Shown here: positions 45,112-56,744 of the stretch, in pieces | Layout of the letters: the number at the start of each line of letters is the position of its first letter | How positions within the stretch are numbered: the stretch's first letter is position 1 | Source: Hyposmocoma kahamanoa | Lineage: Eukaryota; Arthropoda; Insecta; Lepidoptera; Cosmopterigidae | Direction: 5' to 3' | NCBI RefSeq assembly: GCF_003589595.1 | Contig: NW_020653200.1 | Span: forward strand, 6,976,594-7,040,593 | DNA length: 64,000 nucleotides | Program-made: the position numbers and the translations under genes | The notes under the pieces: generated by a model | Databases searched by the model: none | What the model was told of the DNA's origin: nothing | Seen by the model: only the letters and a program-made list of their open reading frames with translations

Positions 45112-45755
45112 CCCAGTTACACGACGCCAAAGTTTTCGCGCGGCCGCCGCGTGGCGACCGCCCAGTTACCACGCTTTCACATACATTAATAGCGAATCTG
45201 AATTCTATTTACTAGGCAACAATATTTAAATTCCTCTAAATAATACAAACACGATGACGCCGCGCGGTCGCCGCGTAGACCAAAGACAAGCCAGACTCGC
45301 CCGAGCTCCTGGGCTGCTCAAGCTCGTCCGGGATACTTAAGTTAAAACGTAAAAGCTAAGTAAATAGAGCGTACTTTGTCATTATAGTTAGATATCCAAT
45401 TACGACCCTCTCAAGGAACTCTCCCACTTCGTACGTAGGACCCGTCGGCCAAGGAAAGTCTTCAGCGAACCTGACGGCCCTGTCACTCTCGCCACTTTGA
45501 AAGGCCAACCAGATCGCATATCAGTCCATCTCCACACCCACCAAACGTCCTCGCCGGCGAGATCGTAGACCCCATCATTTCAGCATGTACACTGGTAGAT
45601 TCTCTCCTACAGCACGTCCTTCTGGCGGAAGTCTTCAGTAGCGATCAACTGCAAAATATCCTTAAAAAAAATTATAGTAGATTCACGCCGTCGCTACGCG
45701 GCGACAACGCGGCGGCGTGAACGCGATGAAATTCGTGTCGAATAAATAAGCCCTT
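45112..45755. repeat. Family D GC-rich repeat, copy 2 with insert
   Basis: The outer parts match 11563-11892: gttacacgacg, gcgcggccgccgcgtggcga and tttactaggcaacaa at the left, and gcgatgaaattcgtgtcgaa at the right. Between about 45400 and 45690 it carries about 290 bp absent from copy 1, which is either an insertion or a segment lost from copy 1. That segment has a short open plus-strand reading (LKELSHFVRRTRRPRKVFS) of unknown origin. Confidence 0.6.
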
Positions 45756-45840
45756 ATTTTGCTTCCCTCTATGTTACTTATGCGATTTATAGGCTGTAAA
45801 ATTTCGAACACTGGTAAATCAAATACATTTATTGCTCTAG

Positions 45841-45881
45841 ATGTGGTAAGTACAATGCTTGAAGTGTTGTACTTACCACAT
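45841..45881. repeat. Perfect 15-bp hairpin
   Basis: Arms atgtggtaagtacaa (45841-45855) and 45867-45881 are exact complements around an 11-nt loop. Confidence 0.88.
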
Positions 45882-45889
45882 AATGTTTA

Positions 45890-46410
45890 TAGAATGCTGT
45901 TTCACACTTATAGCTATTTGTACATGCAATTTTATAAAAGAAGAGTAATTTAATAGGCTGTATGTGCCTAATAAAAAAGTATCAAAATTATAGAATTGTG
46001 TTCCCAATTTAATACACATTACTTTATACGTATAAAGATTCTCAGAAATAATTAACTAACAATAAATTATTTTGTATTTTTTTTTATAAAATTACATTAA
46101 GTATAACATCAATATGTAAACTTCAACGTACATAGATATTATTGCACAACATGCTATTTATTCAAATTTTATTTACACTATAATATTTTTTCTTTCAATC
46201 AATTTCACATTAAGCCCTTCAACTTATATAACAGTTGTCATTTTAGCACATAAATAATTTTATATTTTTCGTTTTATCCAATATTATTCGTTTATGAATG
46301 TTTTTCAGAGATCTTTGATACAATCAATACAATGGGTGTACAATTTAAAACGTTTTTGCATTGTACGTTTTTTTGTGAATTGATTTGATTTATCGATAAC
46401 TGGTTTAAAC
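45890..46410. other. AT-rich spacer
   Basis: Nothing recognised. Confidence 0.5.
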
Positions 46411-46417
46411 AAAATAA

Positions 46418-46458
46418 TAGGGGTTAAAGTATGAAATTGCCGATTTGTACTGAAAATC
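46418..46458 (-). mobile_element. Right end of a second mariner copy, cut by the 400-N gap
   Basis: TA at 46418-46419 is followed by 39 bases identical to the complement of the right end of the mariner at 19684-20958 (the 23-bp terminal repeat plus 16 internal bases). It therefore lies in the opposite orientation, and the rest of the element should lie in the gap. Confidence 0.9.
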
Positions 46459-46858
46459 NNNNNNNNNNNNNNNNNNNNNNNNNNNNNNNNNNNNNNNNNN
46501 NNNNNNNNNNNNNNNNNNNNNNNNNNNNNNNNNNNNNNNNNNNNNNNNNNNNNNNNNNNNNNNNNNNNNNNNNNNNNNNNNNNNNNNNNNNNNNNNNNNN
46601 NNNNNNNNNNNNNNNNNNNNNNNNNNNNNNNNNNNNNNNNNNNNNNNNNNNNNNNNNNNNNNNNNNNNNNNNNNNNNNNNNNNNNNNNNNNNNNNNNNNN
46701 NNNNNNNNNNNNNNNNNNNNNNNNNNNNNNNNNNNNNNNNNNNNNNNNNNNNNNNNNNNNNNNNNNNNNNNNNNNNNNNNNNNNNNNNNNNNNNNNNNNN
46801 NNNNNNNNNNNNNNNNNNNNNNNNNNNNNNNNNNNNNNNNNNNNNNNNNNNNNNNNNN
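46459..46858. other. Assembly gap (400 N)
   Basis: Exactly 400 N. The left side is a mariner end and the right side a tandem repeat of about 99 bp, both of which hinder assembly. The gap cannot hold a full 1.28-kb mariner if its size is real. Confidence 0.97.
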
Positions 46859-47038
46859 TACCTCGAAAATGATACCCATATTGCATTTATTTCAAAACTC
46901 GTGTCCGCCATCTTGGATTTAGAAATGAGTGCCATATTCGTAATGAGCATCCCCAAATACCTCGAAAAGGATACCCATATAGCATATTTTGAAAAATCGT
47001 GTCCGCCATCTTGGATTTACAAATAAGTGCTATATTCG
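46859..47038. repeat. Tandem repeat, unit about 81-99 bp
   Basis: Two units, 46859-46957 and 46958-47038, share tacctcgaaaa, gatacccatat, cgtgtccgccatcttggatt and agtgc-atattcg. The first is cut by the gap edge, so more units probably lie inside the gap. Confidence 0.85.
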
Positions 47039-47279
47039 TTTTTCATCGACAAAACCGAGCACATCTGTAGGCACCTGATCGACAATGTCGGGCAAATCTG
47101 TAGGCACCTTTAACTTAATGATGAGTTAAGCAAGATACAATTTCCCCACTTTTGAGGGAAATGTTATTCCATGGCATCATTATTTGTATATTTGTGTGCG
47201 TGCCGACGATGCTTACGCCTACATGAATTTGGTTTTTGCCTCACTTGTGACAGTTCGTTTGATATGAAACTATCATTCT

Positions 47280-48069
47280 ATGCGTTATTATTCTAAGGTT
47301 GTATTAATATTCGGTATAAATGGTGCATGTAGACGTCAAGAGTTGGCAAACATAACAACTAATGATGTCAAGAACCATGGGTGGGTTCTTCTTGTCCAGG
47401 TCAAAAACATAAATAATTAAAATTCCAAGGTCGTTCACAATACACGGGCCTTTTTACGACGTAGTGAAGAAATACGAAGCGCTTCGTTCAACAAAAGCTA
47501 ATTCCAACAGATTTTTTCAAAATTACCGAAATGGAAAGTGCACTAACCAACCCATTGGCATTAATAAATTAGGAGCAATGCCGAAAGAAATTGCCACTTT
47601 CTTAAATTTGCCTCAAGCACATGAATACACAGGGCACAGTTTCAGAAGGTCCTCGGCTACATTGCTCGCCGATTCAGGTGCGGACTTATTGACACTAAAA
47701 CGCCACGGAGGATGGCGGTCAAGCAATGTAGCCGAAGGATACATAGAAGACTCGATAAGAAATAAAGAAGAAATTAGCTCTCGCATTACAAGGAACATAA
47801 ATTTGGAGTCAAGTGTTGACTTTCAACCATCTACGAGCACACACGCGTACATTTCACCATCATCGCCGCAGCCGCAACCGCCTCCGCCGCCGCCACCGTC
47901 TGCAGAACTCTGTGGTCTCGTTTCTCCTACTTTCACTCAAGAGAGTGAGAGAGAGACTGGGGAGATTGTAACTAATAATAATAACTTGACAACATTAAAA
48001 ATGCCAACTGGCAACGTAACAATCACTTTTAAAAATTGTTCAAATTTCTATAACTGCTTTAACAAGTAA
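47280..48069 (+). pseudogene. Crypton-like tyrosine recombinase, C-terminal domain with one frameshift
   Basis: The first block (47280-47412) reads KVVLIFGINGACRRQELANI then TTNDVKNHGWVLLVQVKN and stops. A shift near 47410 leads into IPRSFTIHGPFYDVVKKYEA (start about 47422) and on to the stop at 48069. Catalytic residues of the tyrosine recombinase fold are recognisable: Arg in CRRQEL, His-x-x-Arg in GHSFRRSSATLL, His in LKRHGGW, and the nucleophile Tyr in VAEGYIEDS. A proline-rich stretch (PQPQPPPPPPPS) and an Asn-rich tail follow. The reaction would be DNA strand exchange via a covalent Tyr link. The N-terminus is missing, so it is a relic; a host-domesticated gene with an undetected splice is less likely. 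Confidence 0.72.
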
Positions 48070-48074
48070 TTAAA

Positions 48075-49540
48075 GATTTATTCGTTTAAGAAAGTCAGAG
48101 TCTTATTTCTTATCTTACGGCTCGGGCTAGCAATATTGCCTCGGCTGTAATTTTCAACTTACCGCACTTATTCTATATATATACATTATGTACTATTAAT
48201 TATATTCTTCCTTTAATTAAATTCCGAATTGCTTGAAACTTCATTATAAGTTATTTTTATGAATCAACACTACAAATTTTTTGTTGTAAGTAAAGTCATC
48301 TTTTAAGAAATTTTAAAAAATTGGAATATTTCTGTTTATGACATGACGTAAATGTTATATTTTTTATAGTTTCATTGCAATTTCCGTCTAGTTAAACAGC
48401 TTTTTTAAAATCAATCGTTATCCATCAAATGAAAAGTATTGTTGACAATTATTTTAGTTTTTGGCGAACACCCACTATCTATCACGATAGAGATTGATCT
48501 AGTCACAAAAACAAGCAAATACCCTCATCTGATTTTATTGTTCCGTTAAGTTCCACAAAACAACTGGCAACTCAGAGAATTCGCAATAATCTCTTTTAAA
48601 TATATAGATTTTTATAAGTGTTATTGTGATTCATTGGTGCAACTATTAGTTCTGTGGAGTTGTGGTCATATAAATCTCAGTGCAGTAACATTCCGGAAGT
48701 ATTTGTAATACCACCTGTTACTAGGTCTAGTCATGAGTTTGTAATTTTGTGTCATCATTTGTATGCGATATCTATTGCACAGCTCTAATCCGAGATCATT
48801 GATTTCCAATTGGAAATAATTTCATTGAATGAATTGTTAAGGGGTCGATGTCGATCTCTGACTGCTGAAATAGTTCGCAATCTATTATTATTTGGTCATA
48901 AATGTTATCTGCTACAACAGCTTTGTGTTTCTCAAGAGTAATAAAAGCAAAACATTGTTTATTAATATATACTAGCTTGTACACTACGTAGATGTAATTT
49001 TTCTTAACATCTATCTATCCTTCTCTAAAGGATTAGTGGATTTAAAGGCTTAAGGTTTGCATTAAAAATTACAGTTTCTTGATTGTGCTTACCTTGAAAG
49101 CCACAATATCATTAAAACCTTAGGAACTTCATGATCTCCGACAGAGGTGATCAGATTTGTAATAGTAAAAGCAAATGCAAAAGTAATTCAATAAAATTGT
49201 GAAACATGAAAACGGAATCTTAAAACATTGCAATTTCTATTCGATATGTCGGAACTTGTCAGCAATGACCACAAAAAATCCGCCTTTTGCATGTGAAAAC
49301 AATTAAAATTATCGCTCTTTTTTGTGAACCTTTTTTTATTTTTTTTTATTTTTAAGTAACAAAATTAACTATGAAAATCGTTTGTTTTATGGTCTATTTT
49401 CATGACTGTGTATTGGCGCCACCGATGGCAGCGCGTACAAGTTCCGCAAATTTATTTGACACTGTTTATCAAGGAGTCTCAGAAGATCGTCGACCTGTTC
49501 CCACAAAATAGAATGTTCTAGAAAGATGGCGCTTTACATA
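48075..49540. other. AT-rich DNA without recognised features
   Basis: No gene or repeat family recognised. Confidence 0.45.
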
Positions 49541-49542
49541 AA

Positions 49543-49755
49543 CTAGCTACAAAGCAGTGGATAGTTTTGAGGTTCCACGCCTGAACGTTTGTTGAGCCAA
49601 ACGTCAAAAATGTAGTCTATACAGAGCAGTATGGAAGTGCAGAAGCGATCAGGTGGCGTAGCGAAAAGGCCTTCAGTGATTTTCCGCAGCTGCTGCAAAG
49701 AGTGGATTGTGTACGTGGAAAGAGTTGTGCTTTGTGCTACGGTGTTTTGAGCCAT
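49543..49755 (-). other. Small open frame of 70 codons, unrecognised
   Basis: From ATG at 49755 (context ggtatgg) the minus strand reads MAQNTVAQSTTLSTYTIHSL to a stop at 49543, with the middle FATPPDRFCTSILL. The region is more GC-balanced than its surroundings and carries no repeat I recognise. It could be an untranslated first exon, a small gene, or chance. I cannot name a family. Confidence 0.25.
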
Positions 49756-49869
49756 ACCTGTAAACGTCTGTGATGTGCGTGCAGTGAATATGTACCTAGT
49801 ATTGCAAAATTGTCGTAAATACCTAAATGCTATTGAGTACACCACAGACAGTGAATTATAAGGAGCGCT

Positions 49870-50415
49870 TGGACCAACGAGTACTGATTACCTACCTTGT
49901 ACATTTCCTACAATTTTGTTCCTGTAGGCACTACCTAGATAGTAAATACATACTTACATACAACTAGTACTTCTTATTATTAGTAATTGTAGAGCTATGT
50001 ACTTTGTGACGACGGTTGAGTGCACTAATTTGCCTAAGCAAATTTGTTAAGGGTGCGTTTATTTACTTAAATTGGTGTGGATGACCAAAGACCGCTGCTA
50101 GTTTATATTCCAAACTAAATGTTGGTAAATTTAATAGTTATTAAGGTCGGAGCCGGCGTAATAACAGTTGAACCATATGATTCGTTTTCGACTATCGTAA
50201 TGAATACGACATTGGTAGTCAGTTTTATAGACATCGTCTTTGTCATTGATACGTCTTGTATAAAATAATAATTGATTTATAATTGTAAGTCAATGTGATT
50301 TATTGATGTCTTTTTTGTTTATAGCATAATTTTAAAACTAAGGAATGGTTTAAACTTGAAACATGAAGCAACTTTGCTTCATATTTCATGTTGTCCGAAG
50401 GTGGCAGTCGACCAT
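49870..50415. other. Unassigned DNA
   Basis: No gene or repeat recognised. Confidence 0.45.
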
Positions 50416-50425
50416 GTGTAAACAT

Positions 50426-50728
50426 TTTTTTTATTATATCAAGTGACGGGACGAACAGGTCGTGCACCTGATGGTAAGCTACATGCCTGTCCATAACAGT
50501 TGCAGCGCCACTCAGAGCTTTATGTCGCGAAGATCTGAGAGGCACTGCCACTGCGCCCGTCACCCTGAAACATAAGTTGACAAGTCCCATCTATCTGTAA
50601 TTTCACCAGCACCCTTAACCCTTCAAAACCGGAACACAGTAATGCTGACATTATTGCTTGGCGGCAGAAATAGGTGGGGTGGCAGTACGTCTCGGGACGA
50701 ACTTTTCTCAAGGACCTCTACTGCTCCT
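50426..50728 (-). repeat. Family A copy A9, full length with TSD
   Basis: Minus orientation and nearly complete, from the T-rich tail (tttttttattatatcaagtg) to ctctactgctcct. It is flanked by aaacat at 50420-50425 and 50729-50734, which fits a target duplication of about 6 bp. This and A2 define the family ends. Confidence 0.87.
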
Positions 50729-50989
50729 AAACATGCCATTACAATCAGCATGCGATACAGAGGAGTTGTGGCGCGAAATAATTTGGCGCACAAAGAGCTA
50801 TCTCACCCTCAGAACTTTGCAATGCTGATACAGTTTGTCTTAAAGGTACCTCTATCTATCTACCTTAAGATGGCCCTTCAAGCTATTTCAAGTTTAGTTA
50901 GCGTAATTTTATGGGCACCACGCCAGAACGGTACGCAGTACATTACGATTTGCAGAGGCCGGAGTCAGTAGTGTTGCGCTCAACTTAAT

Positions 50990-51520
50990 GTCGAAGGTTT
51001 TTTTATGACAAATATTACTTTTTGTATTACAGGATTTCTGAAATACATATTTTAATATAATGTATTTAATATAAAATATTCTAAATTTAAGATTATCGTT
51101 TAGTAAACAATAAAGGCCTAAGTAGTTTACCTTTAAATTATTACCTTAAAAACCTACTGAGTAAATAAGTTATAAATTAACACAAATTAATGGCGGAAGT
51201 TGTGCACTGAGTTTGTAATTTACTGGACACTTGTGTAGTCTCTGAATACTCATTTTAGGCGGTATATTAATCTCGTAGTTAGTAGTATATAGTATCTGAT
51301 TATTTTATTTATTTAATTATATATTATACAGAAAAACACAAAAACACATTTAGTAACAAGGAAAACACAAACAAAAGGTACTGCTTATTTCTAACAGAAA
51401 TTTCGTCCTAAAACCCTAAATACAGGAGACAACAATTACAATAACGGGTTTACGTGCACAACAAAAAATTAAAATTATGAATAAAAAAAATATCCAAAAC
51501 ATTTAATTATTAAAATTATG
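50990..51520. other. AT-rich spacer
   Basis: Nothing recognised. Confidence 0.5.
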
Positions 51521-51524
51521 GGAA

Positions 51525-51690
51525 ATGAAGCTATATTTCCGGTTTTAAATCGTATATATTTGTTTTTTCAAACAAAGTTTTTTAGCGTATATTTGTGTTT
51601 GTTCAAACATACGCGATTTAAATCCGGAAAAATAGTTTAATTCCCTATGTGTAACAATCGCGAAAACCTAAGAACTCGTTTTGAAATACT
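51525..51690 (-). repeat. Family B repeat, near-palindromic copy
   Basis: An inverted pair (ctatatttccggttttaaat and its diverged complement ending ccggaaaaatag) of about 30 bp encloses tttgt-rich sequence. The right part continues tgtgtaacaatcgcgaaaac and ctaagaactcg, the outer end of family B. Confidence 0.7.
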
Positions 51691-51711
51691 GAGATAAATA
51701 CATTTGTCGTA

Positions 51712-51845
51712 CTATAAAATGGATGGAATAGTTAATAAATAGTGTTCCTTAACTCCTTTTTTAAAAATTGCTAATGATTTATTACCATGAACAGTAATAG
51801 GAAGTGTATTCCAAAGTCTGACCGCAGATACAGTACAGGAGGTCT
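51712..51845 (-). pseudogene. LINE C-terminal relic
   Basis: An uninterrupted minus-strand frame, TSCTVSAVRLWNTLPITVHG then NKSLAIFKKGVKEHYL and a stop at 51712, gives the typical end of a LINE protein (AVRLWN-LP and FKK motifs). Upstream sequence is not alignable by eye. Family B lies directly downstream. Confidence 0.7.
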
Positions 51846-52185
51846 TATTTATATTTAATTATTATAACTCTAGTCAACTGTTACGTAGCTTTACAATGTT
51901 AAAAAACGCAAAAAAAGATTATGATCCTCGTACAAATTTAGACTGACCGCGCACAATATGAATGGGAATTCAACTGCTTTAACTAAATTAAATGTAATTT
52001 TAAACCCCCGACGTCTGTCTCAGTCTTTGGCATCGTACCTCCGAAAACAAAAACGAATGGATTGATCTCAAAGCGGTTTTTTTTATTTAAAGGCTAATTT
52101 AATCGGGATGTTTCTTAACTACTTTTAACGAACTTAATTTTTTTATCCATATAATGTAGGGATCTCAGTCATAAAACGGTAATTC

Positions 52186-52303
52186 TCGGACTAGTATTCA
52201 CTACCTAATTTTCGTAAATGTTATGGAATAATTATACGGTAATATACTCGATATTTAAATAATAAAAATTGCCACGGAAATTAGGTAGTGAACACTAGTC
52301 CGA
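52186..52303. repeat. Hairpin element with 30-bp arms
   Basis: Arms 52186-52215 (tcggactagtattcactacc...) and 52274-52303 pair at about 27 of 30 positions around a 58-nt AT-rich loop. No coding and no target duplication seen. Confidence 0.75.
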
Positions 52304-52684
52304 ATATGACCGAAAATGAATACTTTTCTTTCACATGTCCCAACGACTTGAAATTAAATCCACTGACATTACACAATATTGGATAACCAGGATAGTCTCA
52401 CACTACCCAACTCTCAACTACTTATAGTAAAATTATCCTGTTTGGGCTCATTAAATTGGTCTGGACGAGCTGTCAGCTCACAGATGGTGACTTTATTTTT
52501 TTTTGGAATGCACTGTATCGAGGGTTTTTTTAATTTTAATTTAATTGGAATTTTCAAATTAATAAATGTCACGATATTTTACTACCATGATATTCAATTA
52601 TTTTTTGTGCAATTGCTCCACTACATTAAAAATCGTTACAATACAAAAACAAAGATCTGCAACAGGGTATTAGAGAAATTCGTA

Positions 52685-52795
52685 GGGTCCGCTGGATAGT
52701 TCCATGGCTTAGTTGACATCAGACGCACTTCATACACGGTTTGCTAGAAGACATCGGTTCGAATCCGACCGGATCGAAAGATTTTTTAAAAAGTG
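52685..52795 (+). repeat. Family T tRNA-like repeat, copy 3
   Basis: Plus orientation: ggtccgctggatagttccat, ggcttagttgacatc, cacggtttgctagaagacat, ggttcgaatccgaccgg and the shared downstream gtgttcgacatttg. The D-arm region carries an extra stretch. Confidence 0.65.
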
Positions 52796-53269
52796 TTCGA
52801 CATTTGTTATTAAGAATTAAGTGTTATTGCTAAAATGATTTATCACAATGCGTATCATTACCAGCAGACAAACGATCGCATTTTGTTTGGTACACACCGA
52901 ATACCTGTTGTAATATAAAACCATAAGAAACGCCTTATAAAAAATATTAGAACTTTTTTAATAAGAGTTTTACCGGATACTCCTCCGCTTAAATTCAATT
53001 TAATATCTTTCTATTTGAGAGGAAATGAAGCATCAAAATTCGAGATTTAAGCTAGCAAAAAAATTTTAAAGAAATAATATTGGTTACATAGTTTATTATG
53101 TATTGACAAAACTCGTTTAAGCAAGTGCTTACAGTGAATACTTATCAACTTTATAATTTAACATGCTTTAAGGTTGATTCTTGCAAAGAATAATGCTCGG
53201 GATACACGAGGCTAGTTTGTCAAGCTAGGATAACAAGGTAGTGCAGTAGTTGAATGCGATTATTACTTA

Positions 53270-53650
53270 TAGTGGTGAATTATATTTTATAGTGTGGAAT
53301 TTTAGTATCTTTTTGGATAAAGGGATTGACTGTACTTCTTTGATATGCTTTGGAAAATTGTTATACAGTTTGGCAACTTCGTACCGAATATTCTTAGTAC
53401 CGTAGTTGGTTCGTGTTTGTATAGACATAAATTAAAGGCATTTCATAATTGTTTGGTTTAAGTTTGAATCTTTTCAGTAAAAACTATTAGAGAATGAGTA
53501 TCTTTTGTCAGTATCTTTTTATCAAAATAGGTACACGTGTGGTAAATAAACATTTGTGCCAGTGTCATTAATTTGGTTATGTGAAAGTTTAAATGTTTTA
53601 AAAATTGCTCCAAATTTAATGTGTACAACAATAATCTGAACATGTGATTT
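53270..53650 (-). pseudogene. LINE C-terminal relic
   Basis: Minus-strand pieces KHLNFHITKLMTLAQMFIYH, HSLIVFTEKIQT and, at the end, GTKNIRYEVAKLYNNFPKHI followed by KEVQSIPLSKKILKF to a stop at about 53273. The blocks match the region between the reverse-transcriptase core and the C-terminus of a LINE protein. Stops and a frame change separate them. Confidence 0.6.
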
Positions 53651-53684
53651 TTTAATTTACAATATATATATATATATATATTTA

Positions 53685-53945
53685 TAATATCAAGTGCCGG
53701 GACGAACAAGTCGTGAACCTGATGGTTCCACTGATGTGTCACTCAGCTCTTTAAAGCTCAAAGATCTGAGGCGCACTGCCACTGTTGTTGACAAGTCCCA
53801 TGTGCCTGTAATTTCATCAGCACCCTTTACCCTTCAAAATCGGAACACAGTAATGTCAACATTACTGTTTAACGACAGAAATAAGTAAGGTGGCAGTACT
53901 TTCCTGGACGAACTCTTTAACAAAGGACCTCTACTGCTGCTAAAA
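53685..53945 (-). repeat. Family A copy A10
   Basis: Minus orientation, from tataatatcaagtgccggga to cctctactgctgcta. The middle (around cttatgtctcaggg) is deleted. A TA-rich tract (53661-53680) lies at its tail side, next to a LINE relic. Confidence 0.8.
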
Positions 53946-53949
53946 TATG

Positions 53950-54880
53950 CAACAGTAAAGAATTTGCCGGCTATCAGCTTTGCCAAAATCCTATTATTCC
54001 AAGCATGGAATTTTGTTGTTAGTATAACATAAGATCCTGCGCATTAACCGACTGATGTATATTCAAATCAGAATGTGTTTGCAAATTACAATGTAACAAT
54101 GCACACTAAAATGTTCTATCTACTACTGGCAGACGTGTTTCAGCAACACCCAAACTTTCACTTGCAGTATCAAAACAATAGGTGTAAGCGTACAATAAAC
54201 AACCATTGTTACACTGTATTTCTGCCGTGCTTACGTTAAGAACAGTGAAGGTATTTTAAACATACTGTTAATATTGTAAGCACGGTAGATTGTTATGTGT
54301 TCCAAAGCGAATTAGTGAACTAAAAGTTAATTAATATATCGAAGTAATCGTTTCATGTATAAACCGTACCTTAATTTGGTTTTAAACCCACTCAATGAAG
54401 TCATTTTGTTATGACTGTAGGTATGTTAGTGCCAAATTCAAGCTGTATAATTCCCAAAAGAGACGCAGAATATTGAGTAAACTATTGACCTCATGATTAG
54501 GCGTATACGTCGTATGCGAGTTGTTTAATGCAATAAATACAACCCAAGAAGCAAATTCTGACTGTATGTTATATAAAATTCGACAAAAGACTATGTTGAT
54601 CTATTGCTCCATAAGGAAATATTAAGTGTATACACTCAGAAAAATTGTCAAATGGCAATAAATGCTTTATTTGGCGTAAATGTCTACAGTAAATTGTTAC
54701 CGCAACAAAACACTGTTGATACGATAAAGCTAAGCGCATTAGTAATCCAACAGAGAAGCAAGGTCGTCGACATGGCGGGTAGAATAAGCAAGCCGAATTA
54801 GTAGTGGGCTGGACATATCTGTCGAAGAATCGATAACCGATAGGGGACACGAGTTCTTGAGTAGTGTAAAGCGCCCTTTT
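53950..54880. other. Unassigned DNA
   Basis: No gene or repeat recognised. Confidence 0.45.
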
Positions 54881-54884
54881 GCCA

Positions 54885-54998
54885 ATTCGAGTGACGATCG
54901 CAAAAGGTTTCTGATGGATTGGATGGATGGATTCCAGCTGAGAACCTAGCGAAATGGCGCATCGGGAGGCCTACGTCCAGCGATAGGTGATGATGATA
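54885..54998 (+). repeat. RTE-type LINE 3' end
   Basis: The block ggatggattccagctgagaa, aaatggcgcatcgg and gaggcctacgtccagcg runs into gtgatgatgat, the usual 3' end and (GAT)n tail of RTE-type elements (coding end of the RWR-x-EAYVQ form). Only about 110 bp remain. Confidence 0.5.
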
Positions 54999-55061
54999 AA
55001 TCGCATTACACCATTACACCAAAGATCAACCACTTGGGAAATAAACCTTCGATCTGACACG

Positions 55062-55130
55062 GTTTGCTAGAAGCCGTCGGTTCGAATCCGGCCGAATCTA
55101 AGTATTCGAACTTTGTATTAATAATTATAA
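55062..55130 (+). repeat. Family T fragment, copy 4
   Basis: Contains cacggtttgctagaagccgt and cggttcgaatccggccg, the second half of the tRNA-like part. The 5' half is missing. Confidence 0.6.
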
Positions 55131-55139
55131 CAAACTATG

Positions 55140-56510
55140 GTATGGGAGTAATTTCACAAAAAAAAAAATTAAATATCGATTCAATACAAATTTAATTTCT
55201 TTTCGTTGTCAAATGTTTTTGTGCTATGTCAAATGTTTTATTGCTAGAGAGCAATAGAATAATTATATAACAACATTTGACTATGAACATTTTGTTCCGT
55301 AAAATCTACAAGATAGCAGTGACACATTTTAAGCAAATACTGAATCGCGGTGTTAAGATTTTCCCTCGATAGGTGACAACCCCAGCAGAATTCTGATTGT
55401 TAAAGTAAGAAAGAAGTCGAATCCATAAAGCAACAGCAACCCGGGCCTGTCTGATAGCGGATTTAATACTTTATATATTAGAAATGATTTTGCAATAACA
55501 AACATAGGCTTAACAGTAAAAACTTTGTCATGGGATCTAAAGAAAATACGTCGGTCGGCTCTCAGGATCTCTTTAGGTTTTATTGCGAATGCAACAATAC
55601 TTTTTTCTAATGTTATATGCCCGCCACTTCACTTTGCTATTGAAAAATAATTCATAAAAGTCGTAAACCGTTAAGAGTACGTCGAGATTGAGACCAGAGG
55701 TCTTACCATGAATAAAATATTGAAACCAGTCACTATGGAAGTGATGAGGCATGGACGTGCTAAGGACAATGTGAGTAGTCGCGTCTTGGTGGCTTAATTT
55801 GTTTATTATAATTTGTACCCACAAAATATTTAAACTTTTTTTTAACTTTAGAAATTAAAAGACTACAACAATAAAATTATAAAATTACACTTTGTACTTT
55901 GGACCATTCTTATCGTAAGCGACATAGAGTTGGATTTTAGTCTTAAATGTCAAGTTAGACGTGCTCTTGACCTTGTACGTGACAAATGTCGAACGAGGCA
56001 GAGAGTCAGAGAAAAAACCATAGATATAATCTACGGGGTACCATTTACTACTTTTCTAACATAACAAACTTATATTTTTGACATTCCGGCTAGAAACACC
56101 GTCAGCACGTGTCAGACAACCTTGTTGGGACTTCGTAGTGAACTGAACTGTATGGAATTTTGTATAACCTTCGAAGACATTAGTAAAATCGATCGCTTTT
56201 GTAGTTACACCGTTAAATTACAAATGTGCAACGGAATGTGTGTGTAACGTGTAATGCCAGTATTTAGGTGAAAGAAGGCTCATAATCGATTATCGACTGT
56301 CTTATCACAAGTATCACCAAACGGATTCTGAATAACAATTTGATTAATTATTATTCCTGCACACACTTTCTATTTCTCTATTTTTGTCGACAGTTTTAAC
56401 ATAACTAGATGGTAAGACTGTTAATCATGACATAGTAATATGACGACATGGTTTCGACTATACTGCAATATTATTTTAGAATTTTATTTTATATCTACTC
56501 TGAGTATTAC
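55140..56510. other. Unassigned DNA
   Basis: No gene recognised. The stretch 55900-56060 (ttaaatgtcaagttagacgt...) looks like an unclassified repeat, but no second copy is present in the window. Confidence 0.4.
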
Positions 56511-56514
56511 ACAT

Positions 56515-56740
56515 TTTTTAACTGCCTCTGGCTGAACGGTCAACAAGCTGATCTGCCCCGCAGAGATTCCGGGTTCGATTTCCGGGCCGGGAGAAATATT
56601 TGTATAGCCTACATTTATTTATCTCGTGAGTTTGGGTGTAATTTGTGGTTTGTCTATGTGTGTGTCCATGGCACCCGCGATACAGGATTTCCCTAGTGCG
56701 GGGCTATGGGTGTATGTGTTATTATTATTTTTATTTTAGC
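56515..56740 (+). repeat. tRNA-derived SINE
   Basis: The head has an A box (tggctgaacggt) and a B box with T-arm (ccgggttcgatttccggg), the two internal RNA polymerase III promoter elements. A unique body follows (gagtttgggtgtaatt, acccgcgatacaggatttcc, ctagtgcggggc) and an ATT-rich tail (gttattattatttttatttt). Structure and length fit a lepidopteran tRNA SINE. Confidence 0.8.
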
Positions 56741-56744
56741 ATAT

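Noticed and set aside
46305..46956. Several long open frames across the gap
   Set aside because: They consist almost entirely of N; only the mariner end and the tandem repeat flank them.
50300..50971. Open frames on both strands
   Set aside because: They lie within family A copy A9 and its flanks, with no protein resemblance.
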